Source: JACQQW01 sp964520655
GTDB taxonomy: Bacteria > Omnitrophota > Gorgyraeia > Zapsychrales > Fredricksoniimonadaceae
DNA: 64,000 bases
NCBI GenBank assembly: GCA_964520655.1
Contig: CAZFNI010000011.1
Coordinates: 6,800-70,799 of the forward strand
Reading direction: 5' to 3'
Below are positions 16,802 to 25,073 of the stretch, piece after piece (within the stretch, counting starts at the first letter, position 1; every line of letters starts with the position of its first letter). The translations under genes were made by a program, and so were the position numbers. The notes beneath the pieces were generated by a model, which saw only the letters and a list, made by a program, of their open reading frames with translations, ran no database searches and was not told the DNA's origin.

Positions 16802-18440
16802 CGCCTTTGCGGTGTTTGTCCGTCACCCAGAATTCCAGGTATTTCCCCAGCATCAGTCTTGTCTGCGCGTCTAAGGCCGGCAAGGCAGCAAAGAACACCA
16901 TGATAAAAGGCAGGAGCAGCCATTCTAAGGCGTGCACGATCTTTTTAAAGATAGAGGTTCGCAGGGTAGTTTTAGGCAGGAGCAGCAGGCTTAAGATGAT
17001 CGAGGCCGCAAGGCATAGTGAGGCGAGATTAAAGATGGTGTTGGCGATCTCTGGGACATTGTAATAGACAACAGAGGAAGCGAATTCATGTTTGGCAAAC
17101 AGCGCCGGCATCCAGCCGATGATCGACAGCAGAAATCCCCACGTAGCCCAGGAAATATGTCCCTCAAAAAGTTTAAAGCCGTGACGTATTTTTTCATAGA
17201 GAGGGATGTTGCGGGCCCTGGCAAATGCGCGCATGACGATCGGGAAATTTTCAACCCCCCAGGCCCAGCGGCGTTTTTGTTTGTACACGCTTTTGATCGT
17301 GTTGTATAGATTTGTCGAGCATACTACGTCCATCGAGAGGGTCACATACATCGGCACCACGCGGTAGCGGCCGTCGTAATGAATATAACATTTCCAGAAT
17401 ATGGCGGAATCGTCAGAGATCATGTCAACGGGCCAGTAGTTGACATCCACCAGCGCTTTTAAGCTCATGCTGTGGGAAGAGAAAGTAACGAGTTTCTCCG
17501 GATTGGTCGCTTCGATCAGCTGGAAAAAGGATGAGCCTATCTCAATGACGCGGGCGAAACTGGGGACCTGCCAGATATTATTGTGGTACATCGGGATCGG
17601 TTGGAAGCTCGCCTGGAAACGGTCCGGCGTGATCATGAAATGATAGGTCAAACAGGCGAAATAATCACGGCTGACCACCGTGTCCGCGTCAAAACAGGAA
17701 ACGATGACATGCTCAATGGGGATGCCCTTTGTGCGGATCATTTCTGTCATGGTCTTGGCAGCGAACGAAACGTTCGCGCCTTTGACCCTGGCTTCACCAG
17801 GGATATTCGCTGGATGGATAACAGTCATGCATTCCAGGAAATGCTCACGATGCTTGCTGCAGACATAGGCAACGTCTTGCTTGATACGTTCATCCGCGCG
17901 TTCCTCCAGGGCGAAAACAACGAAAGTTTGGCGCGAAGGGAAAGATTGACGTGTCAAAGCGTCCAGCGCTGGTTCTATGATGGAGCGGTCTTCTTTAAGG
18001 ATGGGAAATATCACCAGGTGGTAGATCTCGCTTGAGCGCGGCGGTAATGCTCCGCTTTCAAGCAGGGCATTGATCTCCTTGCGATGGGTCCATAAAGACA
18101 GGCGTTGACGGAAGTGCAGCAGCCCGTGACGGAAATCAAGGAAATTCAAGTAAGCTGCCGTATCGTCAAGTCCATGAACTCTGGCCATCCAGTCTGTTTT
18201 ACTTTCTATATTCAAGCGGATGTAGGAGAGGATCAAAAACAAGGTCATATACAATAGCCGCAGCAGCCACCACAAATAAAAACAAATGATGATGATAGCG
18301 CCGGTAAAGGGGAAGAAGATCGATGTCAGCACCATGCCGATGAGGATGCACCAGCTGGTTAACCCCGGGATGATCTCGAGCGCCCGCTGCAGCTGTTTAG
18401 AAGGTCCACGGAGGTTCTCTTTAGAGTAATGGAATCTCAT
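16782..18440 (-). CDS. Membrane GT2-type glycosyltransferase
   Basis: A 552-residue inner-membrane protein: two or three N-terminal transmembrane helices (~28-78), a cytosolic GT-A domain (~135-400) and C-terminal helices (~425-530). It carries the processive GT2 signature set: D251-A-D253 metal site, D343-D344 acceptor-site acids and Q388-K-R-R391-W392 (QxxRW). That pattern is shared with cellulose and hyaluronan synthases and with glycan or lipid glycosyltransferases. It is translated with the PEGA gene upstream (ATGA overlap), so the two probably act together at the envelope. The sugar and acceptor are unknown. Confidence 0.88.
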   Translation of the reverse strand: MRFHYSKENLRGPSKQLQRALEIIPGLTSWCILIGMVLTSIFFPFTGAIIIICFYLWWLLRLLYMTLFLILSYIRLNIESKTDWMARVHGLDDTAAYLNFLDFRHGLLHFRQRLSLWTHRKEINALLESGALPPRSSEIYHLVIFPILKEDRSIIEPALDALTRQSFPSRQTFVVFALEERADERIKQDVAYVCSKHREHFLECMTVIHPANIPGEARVKGANVSFAAKTMTEMIRTKGIPIEHVIVSCFDADTVVSRDYFACLTYHFMITPDRFQASFQPIPMYHNNIWQVPSFARVIEIGSSFFQLIEATNPEKLVTFSSHSMSLKALVDVNYWPVDMISDDSAIFWKCYIHYDGRYRVVPMYVTLSMDVVCSTNLYNTIKSVYKQKRRWAWGVENFPIVMRAFARARNIPLYEKIRHGFKLFEGHISWATWGFLLSIIGWMPALFAKHEFASSVVYYNVPEIANTIFNLASLCLAASIILSLLLLPKTTLRTSIFKKIVHALEWLLLPFIMVFFAALPALDAQTRLMLGKYLEFWVTDKHRKGVTRKDG

Positions 18441-19537
18441 TCTTCCAGCCTTTTTAGCCGCAGGGTTTCCGCGATCGGTTTTGGGATAAAAGGTTTATGG
18501 TGCAGCACGGTCATTGTCATGAGCGTATTGCTGCTATCGATAAAATATATTTGTCCGTTCTTTTCATGGAAAAAAATGTCGGTGCCTGGCTTGATGAGGA
18601 GGATGCGGCTCAAACGTGCCTGTGTCTTGGGCAGTGCGTCCATCAAGAAGACCTCATTGCCGTCGCGGTAAAGGAAGGTGTTGTCATTATTGATGAAGAA
18701 CACCTGATCGCCGCGAGGCGGCTCGATCTGATCCGTCTTGCGTTTGGGGACAGGAATATTCTTTTCCTCGATGTTAGGATAGATGGCTTTGGCTTTGATG
18801 TTGATGCGATTGACACCTTCCGGATAGACGGCGAACAAATTTTTGTCATCGTTGGGTTCCCAGAATAAACGCTGCGGCGGTGTTGTGATCAGGTCGCTGA
18901 TATCCTCAATATGGACTTGTTTGTCCCGGGTGTCGATCCACAGGTATTTTTGTTTAGCATTCAATTCGATCTGCAGGACGATAAAAGGGCTTTGGGCAAC
19001 GGTGAAATAATGGATCAGTCTGCTTTCCCGGTAAATGGACTCTTTTGGAAAGAGCGGTTCGGGCGCATCGTTGTCATTAAGATGCAGGATAAGGATATTA
19101 TTAACGCTGTCGCCATTTGTCGAGAGCAGGCAGCTGCTTCCGGGGATCCCGATCAAGTTCTCGGCAGGTTGGGTTTGGGCTCTTTTTTTATCCCATCGCG
19201 TGGGGATCAACAGGATGTTCTCGATCGATGTCGCTTTTTTATCAACCACAGGGACCATATTCTCCCAGGGGGTGTATCCGTCCAACTGCATGCGTACCGC
19301 ATAATCTCCCGGCGTCAGGTCCCGGATCACCGTTGGTGTTCTTTCCTGGGCGAGTCGACCGTTGATATAGACGCTGGCCTCCGGCGGGTTGCTGGAAACA
19401 TAAATGATGCCTGTTTTCACCCAGTGCTTCGTTACTGGATCAAAAACAAACCCGAGCAGCCGAAAAATGAGCATCGGGCATATGATCCCGTAGATAGCCA
19501 GGAACAGGTAGAAGACGATCTTGCGCAAGAAAGGCAT
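18437..19537 (-). CDS. Membrane-anchored PEGA-domain protein
   Basis: A 366-residue protein with one N-terminal transmembrane anchor (~5-30) and a PEGA domain (~43-95: VSSNPPEASVYINGRLA...PGDYAVRMQLDGYTPW). An unassigned beta-rich domain follows, with alternating WEPNDDKNLFAVYPE-type segments that may form a propeller. PEGA domains are found in surface-layer and envelope proteins. It is the first gene of a two-gene leftward operon with the GT2 enzyme. The start codon lies 5 nt after a good -10 box and lacks a ribosome site. Confidence 0.85.
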   Translation of the reverse strand: MPFLRKIVFYLFLAIYGIICPMLIFRLLGFVFDPVTKHWVKTGIIYVSSNPPEASVYINGRLAQERTPTVIRDLTPGDYAVRMQLDGYTPWENMVPVVDKKATSIENILLIPTRWDKKRAQTQPAENLIGIPGSSCLLSTNGDSVNNILILHLNDNDAPEPLFPKESIYRESRLIHYFTVAQSPFIVLQIELNAKQKYLWIDTRDKQVHIEDISDLITTPPQRLFWEPNDDKNLFAVYPEGVNRINIKAKAIYPNIEEKNIPVPKRKTDQIEPPRGDQVFFINNDNTFLYRDGNEVFLMDALPKTQARLSRILLIKPGTDIFFHEKNGQIYFIDSSNTLMTMTVLHHKPFIPKPIAETLRLKRLEE

Positions 19538-19542
19538 AAAAT

Positions 19543-19571
19543 TTTATACCGCAGGCTGGTGTGGAAGTCAA
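19543..19571 (-). promoter_or_regulatory. Promoter of PEGA-GT2 operon, leaderless arrangement
   Basis: On the minus strand TTGACT (19571-19566) and TATAAA (19548-19543) are spaced by 17 bp. The -10 box is 5 nt from the ATG at 19537, so the mRNA probably starts at or very near the start codon. It is divergent from the marR promoter, with 36 bp between the two -35 boxes. Confidence 0.8.
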
Positions 19572-19607
19572 TGGAATGATTAATGCTCATTACTTCCCAT
19601 GGATCGC

Positions 19608-19636
19608 TTGACTTAATAGTTAGCATATGCTAATGT
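19608..19636 (+). promoter_or_regulatory. Promoter of marR-efflux-lipid operon
   Basis: TTGACT (19608-19613) is followed after 17 bp by TAATGT (19631-19636), a weaker -10. The -10 ends 9 nt before the ATG of marR at 19646 and no ribosome site is present, again suggesting a leaderless or nearly leaderless mRNA. The spacer and -10 are covered by a palindrome, as expected for a repressed promoter. Confidence 0.7.
19620..19633. promoter_or_regulatory. Perfect 14-bp palindrome, likely MarR operator
   Basis: TTAGCATATGCTAA is a perfect inverted repeat placed across the spacer and -10 box of the marR promoter, 12 bp before the marR start codon. MarR-family dimers bind such short A/T-flanked palindromes and commonly autorepress. 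Binding here would block RNA polymerase and so control all genes to 29365. Confidence 0.85.
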
Positions 19637-19645
19637 TTAGTCTCA

Positions 19646-20083
19646 ATGAACAAACTAGACCGTAAGACCACAGCGACCGCCGTCTCGCATTTGATGCCCA
19701 ATATCATCCAGGGCGCGCATCTGGGTGTGCTTTCCTCCAGGATGGTGACCCAGAGCCAGTTCTTGATCCTGCTGTCGATCCACGCGCGGGGGACATGTCC
19801 AATGTCTGTCCTGGCTGATCATATGAATGTCCGCCTGCCGACGATGAGCGGCATGATCAACAGGCTGGTCAAGGCGCAGTATGTCAGAAGGGTTTACAAT
19901 ACCAGAGACCGGCGGCAGATCATGATCGAGTTGACGCCCAAAGGCCAGAAATTCTTGAATGAATTCAAGGGTATCATAACCAAACGATGGGAAGAAGTGC
20001 TGAAAGCGCTGACGGATAATGAGGTTGGTGATTTTTACCATATTATTGTCAAACTAAATGACAGTTTAAGGCTGAGGAAATAA
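19646..20083 (+). CDS. MarR-family transcriptional regulator
   Basis: A 145-residue winged-helix regulator. The recognition region is MSVLADHMNVRLPTMSGMINRLVKAQYVRRVYNTRDRRQIMIELTPKG in outline: HTH at about residues 52-75, then the beta wing with the conserved DRR, then a dimerising helix. MarR proteins usually release DNA when a small lipophilic or phenolic ligand binds. The gene is first in an eleven-gene rightward run (3 nt before the TolC gene) and follows the palindrome at 19620-19633, so it probably represses its own operon. Confidence 0.9.
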   Translation: MNKLDRKTTATAVSHLMPNIIQGAHLGVLSSRMVTQSQFLILLSIHARGTCPMSVLADHMNVRLPTMSGMINRLVKAQYVRRVYNTRDRRQIMIELTPKGQKFLNEFKGIITKRWEEVLKALTDNEVGDFYHIIVKLNDSLRLRK

Positions 20084-20086
20084 TTC

Positions 20087-21388
20087 ATGCGGCGAATGAT
20101 CGTGTTGTTGATCCTTATGTTAATTTCTTCTGGAGCGCTACGGGCGCAGGACGCCCTCTCCATGAAGTTATCTCTGAAAGATGCGTTATCGTTGTCCCAA
20201 TCCAAGCCGCTTAATGTGCAAGTCGCTGATGCTCGCGTCTGGCAGGCTCTGGCGCAGATCGATCAAAGCAAAGGCGTATTGCTGCCGCAAGTCACGGCGG
20301 CCATGAATGGCCAGCGTCAAAGCAGGGACATGCGCACTAGCGGGATCTCTATCCCGATGATGGATAATTATACTGGCCCCTTTAATACATTTGATGCCAG
20401 GGGGAAGATCACCCAGACCATATTCGATCCCAGCACCATGGAACGCTTGAAAGCGGCGCGTTCTGCCCATGCGCTGGCCCTCACCCAGGTACAGAAAGCC
20501 CGCGAAGATGCATTAAGTTTGACGGCTGTTCTCTATATACGGGCCAAACGCGCGTGCCAGGAAGTCAGTGCGGTCAGGGTTTTTGCCGCCCGGGACAGGA
20601 AAATCTATCATGTTGCTGCGCTGGAATATGCTCAGGGATTGCGCAGTGTCGTGGATGTCAAAAAGGCCAAGGCCGATTATTATCATAGTCGCTATTTGCT
20701 CAAAACAGCAAAAGTCCAGGCCCGGGAGCGCCGGCTTGATCTGGTTGCGATGCTTAAGATCGACCCGCAAGTTGATATTATTTTTGATCAGGCGGAAGAT
20801 CTGGATTTACTGACACAATACGATCTTAATCAACCAGGCGTTTCTTATGATGTTAAAGCCGCTCAGGATGCGTTAGAGTTCTCTAAAGTCCAGCTAAAAC
20901 AAACTCAGGCTGACAATTGGCCGAAGATCACCTTTGCCGCGGATTACGGACGTTCCGGGGCATCGCCGTCAAAAGCCAGTAATACTTATTCCGTCGGGTT
21001 GATGGCCTCTGTGCCTATTTGGCTGGGGGGCACGCTGCAGGCCAAGACAAAAGAGTCGAGGGCTAAGGAGCAGGAAGCGCAAGCGGTTTATGATGACGCG
21101 CAGATCNNNNNNNNNNCGAAGGCAGCCGTGATCGAGGCACAGGAAAATATCACCAAAGCCAAAGCGTTGATCGCAGCGCAAGCCGCGCAGGCGGATTCTT
21201 CCCGGGAACAATATTTATTCGTTAAGGAACAATATGCAAACGGTACAGCCCAGCAGATCGATGTGCTGCGCGCCAAAGCACAAGCGAGCGTTGATGAGGA
21301 TCAATATCATGAAGCGCTGGCTGTATTATGGACATCGAGGGTCAGTCTGGCTAAGGCCACTGGTCAGATGAAGCAGTTACTGCATTAA
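20087..21388 (+). CDS. TolC-family outer membrane efflux protein (contains assembly gap)
   Basis: A 433-codon frame with an N-terminal signal peptide (MRRMIVLLILMLISSGALRAQ) and two OEP repeats of coiled-coil hairpins (~30-215 and ~225-430). One repeat carries the typical ANGTAQQIDVLRAKAQ turn (YANGTAQQIDVL near 385). It would form the outer-membrane channel of a tripartite exporter with the adaptor and ABC genes downstream. Ten N at 21107-21116 interrupt it; the frame continues across them, but the true number of missing bases is unknown, so a few residues or a larger piece may be absent. Confidence 0.88.
   Translation: MRRMIVLLILMLISSGALRAQDALSMKLSLKDALSLSQSKPLNVQVADARVWQALAQIDQSKGVLLPQVTAAMNGQRQSRDMRTSGISIPMMDNYTGPFNTFDARGKITQTIFDPSTMERLKAARSAHALALTQVQKAREDALSLTAVLYIRAKRACQEVSAVRVFAARDRKIYHVAALEYAQGLRSVVDVKKAKADYYHSRYLLKTAKVQARERRLDLVAMLKIDPQVDIIFDQAEDLDLLTQYDLNQPGVSYDVKAAQDALEFSKVQLKQTQADNWPKITFAADYGRSGASPSKASNTYSVGLMASVPIWLGGTLQAKTKESRAKEQEAQAVYDDAQIXXXXKAAVIEAQENITKAKALIAAQAAQADSSREQYLFVKEQYANGTAQQIDVLRAKAQASVDEDQYHEALAVLWTSRVSLAKATGQMKQLLH
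21107..21116. other. Assembly gap (10 N)
   Basis: Ten undetermined bases inside the TolC-family gene. A fixed run of ten is a usual scaffolding placeholder, so the gap length should not be trusted. The flanks keep the same reading frame and family pattern. Confidence 0.99.
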
Positions 21389-21407
21389 ACTTAAGAAGAG
21401 GAGACTT

Positions 21408-22079
21408 ATGCGATTATTGCTGATCGTGATATGGGGGATCATATTTGCCGGGTGCGGGGAAAAACCGCTGAGCCAACAAACATTCTCGGGGACGCTTGAG
21501 ATCACGGAACATCAATTGGGGCCAAAAACTTCGGGACGCGTGATCACGCTTTCCGTGGAAGAAGGGGCCATGGTCAAAGCGGGCGATGTGATCGCGACAC
21601 TCGATCGTTTTGAACAGGCACAGAAAGATTACGATCGCGCTGGGAAAGTGTATGCGAAGGGTGGGGTTAATTTACAGACGTTAGAGTATGCGAAGCTAGC
21701 GATGGAAGATCAGCGGGTGGTTGCGCCCATCGACGGGATCGTGCTGGTCAAGGTGCATGAGGTTGGGGAGAGCATCGCTTCGGGAGCACCTGTGATCGTT
21801 CTAGGAGACCTCAAAGACCAGTGGGTCAAAGTGTATGTCCCTGAAGGTGTCGTGAATCAACTTCAATTGAACCAGAAAGCGGTCCTAAGTTTTGATGGAT
21901 TAAACAAACGGTATAACGGGCATATCCGTTATATCGCTACCAAAGCGGAATTCACCCCACGCAATGTGCAGACCCCGGAAGAGCGGGTGACGCAGGCTTT
22001 CGCGGTTAAGGTTGTAATTGATGAGCCGGATCTGAATGCCCATCCAGGAGTTGCGGTGGATGTGCGATTTAACATATAA
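21408..22079 (+). CDS. Periplasmic adaptor (HlyD/membrane-fusion) lipoprotein
   Basis: A 223-residue adaptor that should bridge an inner-membrane ABC pump to the TolC-like channel. It has a lipoprotein signal (IIFAGC, C16), where many adaptors have a transmembrane anchor. The biotinyl-lipoyl-like halves are LGPKTSGRVITLSVEEGAMVKAGDVIATLD and RVVAPIDGIVLVKVHEVGESIASGAPVIVL. Between them is only a very short helical hairpin (~65-100), shorter than in typical HlyD/YbhG proteins. A beta-barrel domain ends the protein. AAGAGGAG precedes the ATG. Confidence 0.88.
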   Translation: MRLLLIVIWGIIFAGCGEKPLSQQTFSGTLEITEHQLGPKTSGRVITLSVEEGAMVKAGDVIATLDRFEQAQKDYDRAGKVYAKGGVNLQTLEYAKLAMEDQRVVAPIDGIVLVKVHEVGESIASGAPVIVLGDLKDQWVKVYVPEGVVNQLQLNQKAVLSFDGLNKRYNGHIRYIATKAEFTPRNVQTPEERVTQAFAVKVVIDEPDLNAHPGVAVDVRFNI

Positions 22080-22087
22080 GAGCGTTT

Positions 22088-22831
22088 ATGGATACGACCA
22101 TTGCCATTAAAGCCCAGGGTTTAACCCGGCGTTTCGGGAAATTCACCGCCGTTGACCGCGTTGAATTTGAGATCCCTTACGGTTCCATTTTTGGTTTTTT
22201 AGGCGCCAACGGCTCGGGCAAGAGTACCACGATCAAGATGCTGTGCGGGATATTAGCCCCCAGCGCCGGCACCGGGACGGTCGCTGGTTTTGATGTGTTG
22301 ACCCAGCCTGAGAAGATCAAGCAGGCGATCGGTTATATCTCACAGAAATTCAGCCTCTATGGCGACCTGACCATCATTGAGAATTTGATGTTTTTCGGCC
22401 GTATTTACGGGTTGGATGGGGCGCCTCTGCAGAAACGCATTGATGAAGTGCTGCTCATGACCGGGTTGGATAAGTATGCCGGCCGGCAGGCGGAGCATTT
22501 GTCCGGCGGATGGAAACAGAAACTGGCTATTGCCAACGGCATTCTCCATAAGCCCAAGATATTATTTCTTGATGAGCCGACTGCCGGCATTGATCCTTTG
22601 TCCCGGCTGACGATCTGGGGCATCTTGACCGACCTGGCGTCCCAGGGGACAGCCTTGTTTATCACCACGCATTACATGGAAGAGGCCCAGCGCTGCGACC
22701 AGCTGGCCTTTATCAGCGAGGGGAAGATATTGAAAGTAGGAACGCCAGAAAGCTACCGATCGATCGCCCCGACGTTGGATGAAGCCTTCGCGGTGCTGGA
22801 ATCTAAAGGACAGGCCAATGCGCAACATTAA
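22088..22831 (+). CDS. ABC exporter ATPase
   Basis: A 247-residue nucleotide-binding protein: Walker A G39-ANGSGKST, signature LSGGWKQKLAIA, Walker B ILFLDEPTAGIDP, H-loop FITTHYMEEA. It resembles one half of YbhF-type (DrrA/CcmA group) ATPases that pair with ABC-2 permeases in tripartite drug or lipid exporters. It contains a single ABC domain. Its end overlaps the permease start by 14 nt. Confidence 0.93.
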   Translation: MDTTIAIKAQGLTRRFGKFTAVDRVEFEIPYGSIFGFLGANGSGKSTTIKMLCGILAPSAGTGTVAGFDVLTQPEKIKQAIGYISQKFSLYGDLTIIENLMFFGRIYGLDGAPLQKRIDEVLLMTGLDKYAGRQAEHLSGGWKQKLAIANGILHKPKILFLDEPTAGIDPLSRLTIWGILTDLASQGTALFITTHYMEEAQRCDQLAFISEGKILKVGTPESYRSIAPTLDEAFAVLESKGQANAQH

Positions 22832-23921
22832 AGCCGTCGCCATCAAAGAAGTGATCCATATCTTAAGGGACCGGCGCACGCTGATGCTGGTCATTTTGAT
22901 GCCGTTGATGCAGGTGATGATCTATGGATTCGGGATCAATACCGATGTGAAGCATTTAAGGACATATGTCTATGATCAGGACCGCACCTATTTAAGCCGC
23001 AGGCTGATCGCCGCCTTTGAACATTCGGATTATTTCAAGGTGATCGAACAGACAAATGATATCCGAGACGTGCGTTATGCCCTGGATAAGGGAAAGGCGC
23101 AGACGGGTCTGGTCATACCTCCACATTTTAGTGCCGATGTCTTAAAACATAAGACCGCGCAAGTGCAGCTTTTGATCGACGGAACAGATTCCACCCCGGC
23201 CAATGTCGCCATGAATTCGTCGCAGGCGATCGTCTCCAATTTCATGCAGGCGCAAGGCCTTGTCGCGTTAAGTGTGATGCCGATCGATTTCAGGCCAAGG
23301 CTTTGGTATAACCCTGATCTTAAAAGTACATATTTCATGCTGCCCGGCCTGATCGCCCTGGTGCTGCATTTGATCGTTCCCATGATCACCGCCAATGCGA
23401 TCGTGCGAGAAAAAGAGCAGGGCAATATCGAGCAACTGCTAGTCACACCCATCAAGCCCTATGAATTGATCATCGGCAAGATCCTGCCCTATATCGTCGT
23501 GGGGTTGATCATCGCCAGCAGCATTATCCTGGCCATCCATTTTTTGTTCCAGGTTCCGATACGCGGTAGTTTGATCGACCTGTTCGTCTTGACGCTGGTC
23601 TATCTGGTCGTCTGTTTGGGGATCGGGTTATGGGCCTCGACGATCGCTCAGAACCAGCAGCAGGCCTCCCAGATCGTCATGTTCTTTGCCATGCCCTCCA
23701 TTTTATTGTCGGGATTCATTTTTCCGCGGGAAACCATGCCGATATGGGTGCATCACGTGGGTTATTTGCTGCCGATGACGTATTTCCTTAAGATCGTGCG
23801 CGGCATTATCCTTAAAGGCATGACGGTCATTGATCTGTTGGGGCAGATCTGGCCTCTATTGCTGATGGCGGCGGTGGTCATCATCTTCAGTATCAATCGG
23901 TTCAGCAAGAGAATGGACTAA
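22818..23921 (+). CDS. ABC-2 type permease (YbhS/YbhR-like)
   Basis: A 367-residue inner-membrane permease with one N-terminal helix (~20-42), a large periplasmic loop (~45-175) and five C-terminal helices ending in the YLLPMTYFLKIVRGIILKG motif of the ABC-2 family. ATG 22818 with AAAGGA upstream is the better start; the frame is open from 22779. Only one permease gene is present, where the E. coli ybhFSR system has two, so a homodimer is expected. Together with the ATPase, adaptor and outer-membrane protein it forms a complete tripartite exporter. Confidence 0.92.
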   Translation: MRNIKAVAIKEVIHILRDRRTLMLVILMPLMQVMIYGFGINTDVKHLRTYVYDQDRTYLSRRLIAAFEHSDYFKVIEQTNDIRDVRYALDKGKAQTGLVIPPHFSADVLKHKTAQVQLLIDGTDSTPANVAMNSSQAIVSNFMQAQGLVALSVMPIDFRPRLWYNPDLKSTYFMLPGLIALVLHLIVPMITANAIVREKEQGNIEQLLVTPIKPYELIIGKILPYIVVGLIIASSIILAIHFLFQVPIRGSLIDLFVLTLVYLVVCLGIGLWASTIAQNQQQASQIVMFFAMPSILLSGFIFPRETMPIWVHHVGYLLPMTYFLKIVRGIILKGMTVIDLLGQIWPLLLMAAVVIIFSINRFSKRMD

Positions 23922-23937
23922 ACATGAGAGGTGCATT

Positions 23938-24273
23938 ATGTTGAAACAGTGGATCAAATTTGCGGCATTGGCCATGAGCGTAGGGATGGTCGTGCTGGTA
24001 GTCTGGACATCACTGCAAAGTGATATGTTCCATTTACCTGAGCCGGTCCTTAAAGAACCCTGGTTCTGGACAACACTGGTCGATTTTTATAATAATATCG
24101 CTATACTTTCTCTTTGGGTGGCGTATAAAGAAGCTAATTGGGTCCGGGCGCTTTTATGGATCATCGCATTCGCGACGCTGGGCAGCATTGCCACGGCGTT
24201 CTATGTGTTCGTGCAGTTAGCGTCGCTTAAGGACGATGAAGGTTTTGAGGCTGTTTTGTTGAGACGGAGATAA
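23938..24273 (+). CDS. DUF1475-like small membrane protein
   Basis: A 111-residue protein with three predicted transmembrane helices (~8-26, ~45-65, ~70-92). The segments VVWTSLQSDMF, EPWFWTTLVDFYNN and SLWVAYKEANW match my memory of the DUF1475 family, whose function is unknown. It starts 16 nt after the permease gene and ends 2 nt before the DUF1295 gene, so it belongs to the same transcript and links the export and lipid halves of the operon. A role as a membrane accessory to the neighbouring enzymes is possible but unproven. Confidence 0.8.
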   Translation: MLKQWIKFAALAMSVGMVVLVVWTSLQSDMFHLPEPVLKEPWFWTTLVDFYNNIAILSLWVAYKEANWVRALLWIIAFATLGSIATAFYVFVQLASLKDDEGFEAVLLRRR

Positions 24274-24275
24274 CC

Positions 24276-25073
24276 ATGGATCTGGATTTTACTGCATCCT
24301 TGATGTTAAAGGCATGGATGATCACTTCACTTCTGATGCTGGCGTTGTGGCTGGTCCAGGTCAAGACGAAGAACGCCTCATTTGTGGATATCGGATGGAC
24401 AGCCGGTTTATGTATTTGCGCCGCATTGTATGCGGCCTTGACCCAGGGAATGTTCCTGCGCAAAATGATCCTGCTTGGGATCGTGGTGGTGTGGTCAGGG
24501 CGCTTGTGCGGACTTTTGATCCGGCGTTTGTTAAGTCATCCAGGAGAGGATGCTCGCTATCAGAGGATACGCCGGGAATGGAAGACGGGGCAGGATATGA
24601 AATTTTTCTGGATGTTCCAGTTCCAGGGGTTTTTAGATGTTGTACTGTCTTGGCCTTTCTTGCTGATCTGTATGAACAGGCACACTGTGCTGGTTCCGGT
24701 TGAGATTTTCGGTATAATCTTATGTTTAACAGGGATCGTTGGGGAGTCTCTTGCAGATGAGCAAATGAGAAGATTTAAAGCTGATCCGAAAAACCACGGC
24801 AAGGTCTGTGATGTCGGGTTATGGTATTTTTCCCGTCATCCGAATTATTTCTTTGAATGGACGATCTGGCTTGGGTATTTCTTTTTCGCGTTGGCAATGC
24901 CAAATGGATGGACAGCCCTCAGCGCGCCTGCATTGATGTCTGTATTTCTTTGGAAAGTCAGCGGTATCCCGCTGGCAGAAGCTCAGGCATTAAAGTCCAG
25001 GGGAGAGGCGTATCGCTTATATCAAAAGCAGACAAGCATGATCATCCCATGGTTAAAAAGGAAGGTTCTATGA
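24276..25073 (+). CDS. DUF1295 membrane protein (steroid-reductase / ICMT-like fold)
   Basis: A 265-residue polytopic membrane protein. The C-terminal segment KVCDVGLWYFSRHPNYFFEWTIWLGYFFFA has the R-HPNYF-E signature shared by DUF1295, steroid 5-alpha-reductase-like enzymes and isoprenylcysteine methyltransferases; an earlier RRLLSHPGEDARY loop is also typical. Such proteins reduce enones or methylate lipid-like substrates using NADPH or SAM. It lies between the exporter genes and two CFA-type methyltransferases, so a lipid substrate is likely. ATGA overlap with the next gene shows translational coupling. Confidence 0.85.
   Translation: MDLDFTASLMLKAWMITSLLMLALWLVQVKTKNASFVDIGWTAGLCICAALYAALTQGMFLRKMILLGIVVVWSGRLCGLLIRRLLSHPGEDARYQRIRREWKTGQDMKFFWMFQFQGFLDVVLSWPFLLICMNRHTVLVPVEIFGIILCLTGIVGESLADEQMRRFKADPKNHGKVCDVGLWYFSRHPNYFFEWTIWLGYFFFALAMPNGWTALSAPALMSVFLWKVSGIPLAEAQALKSRGEAYRLYQKQTSMIIPWLKRKVL

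Noticed and set aside
24857..25069. 71-codon extension of the first CFA-like methyltransferase
   Set aside because: It overlaps the conserved end of DUF1295; ATG 25070 has a strong ribosome site and begins where the family similarity begins.
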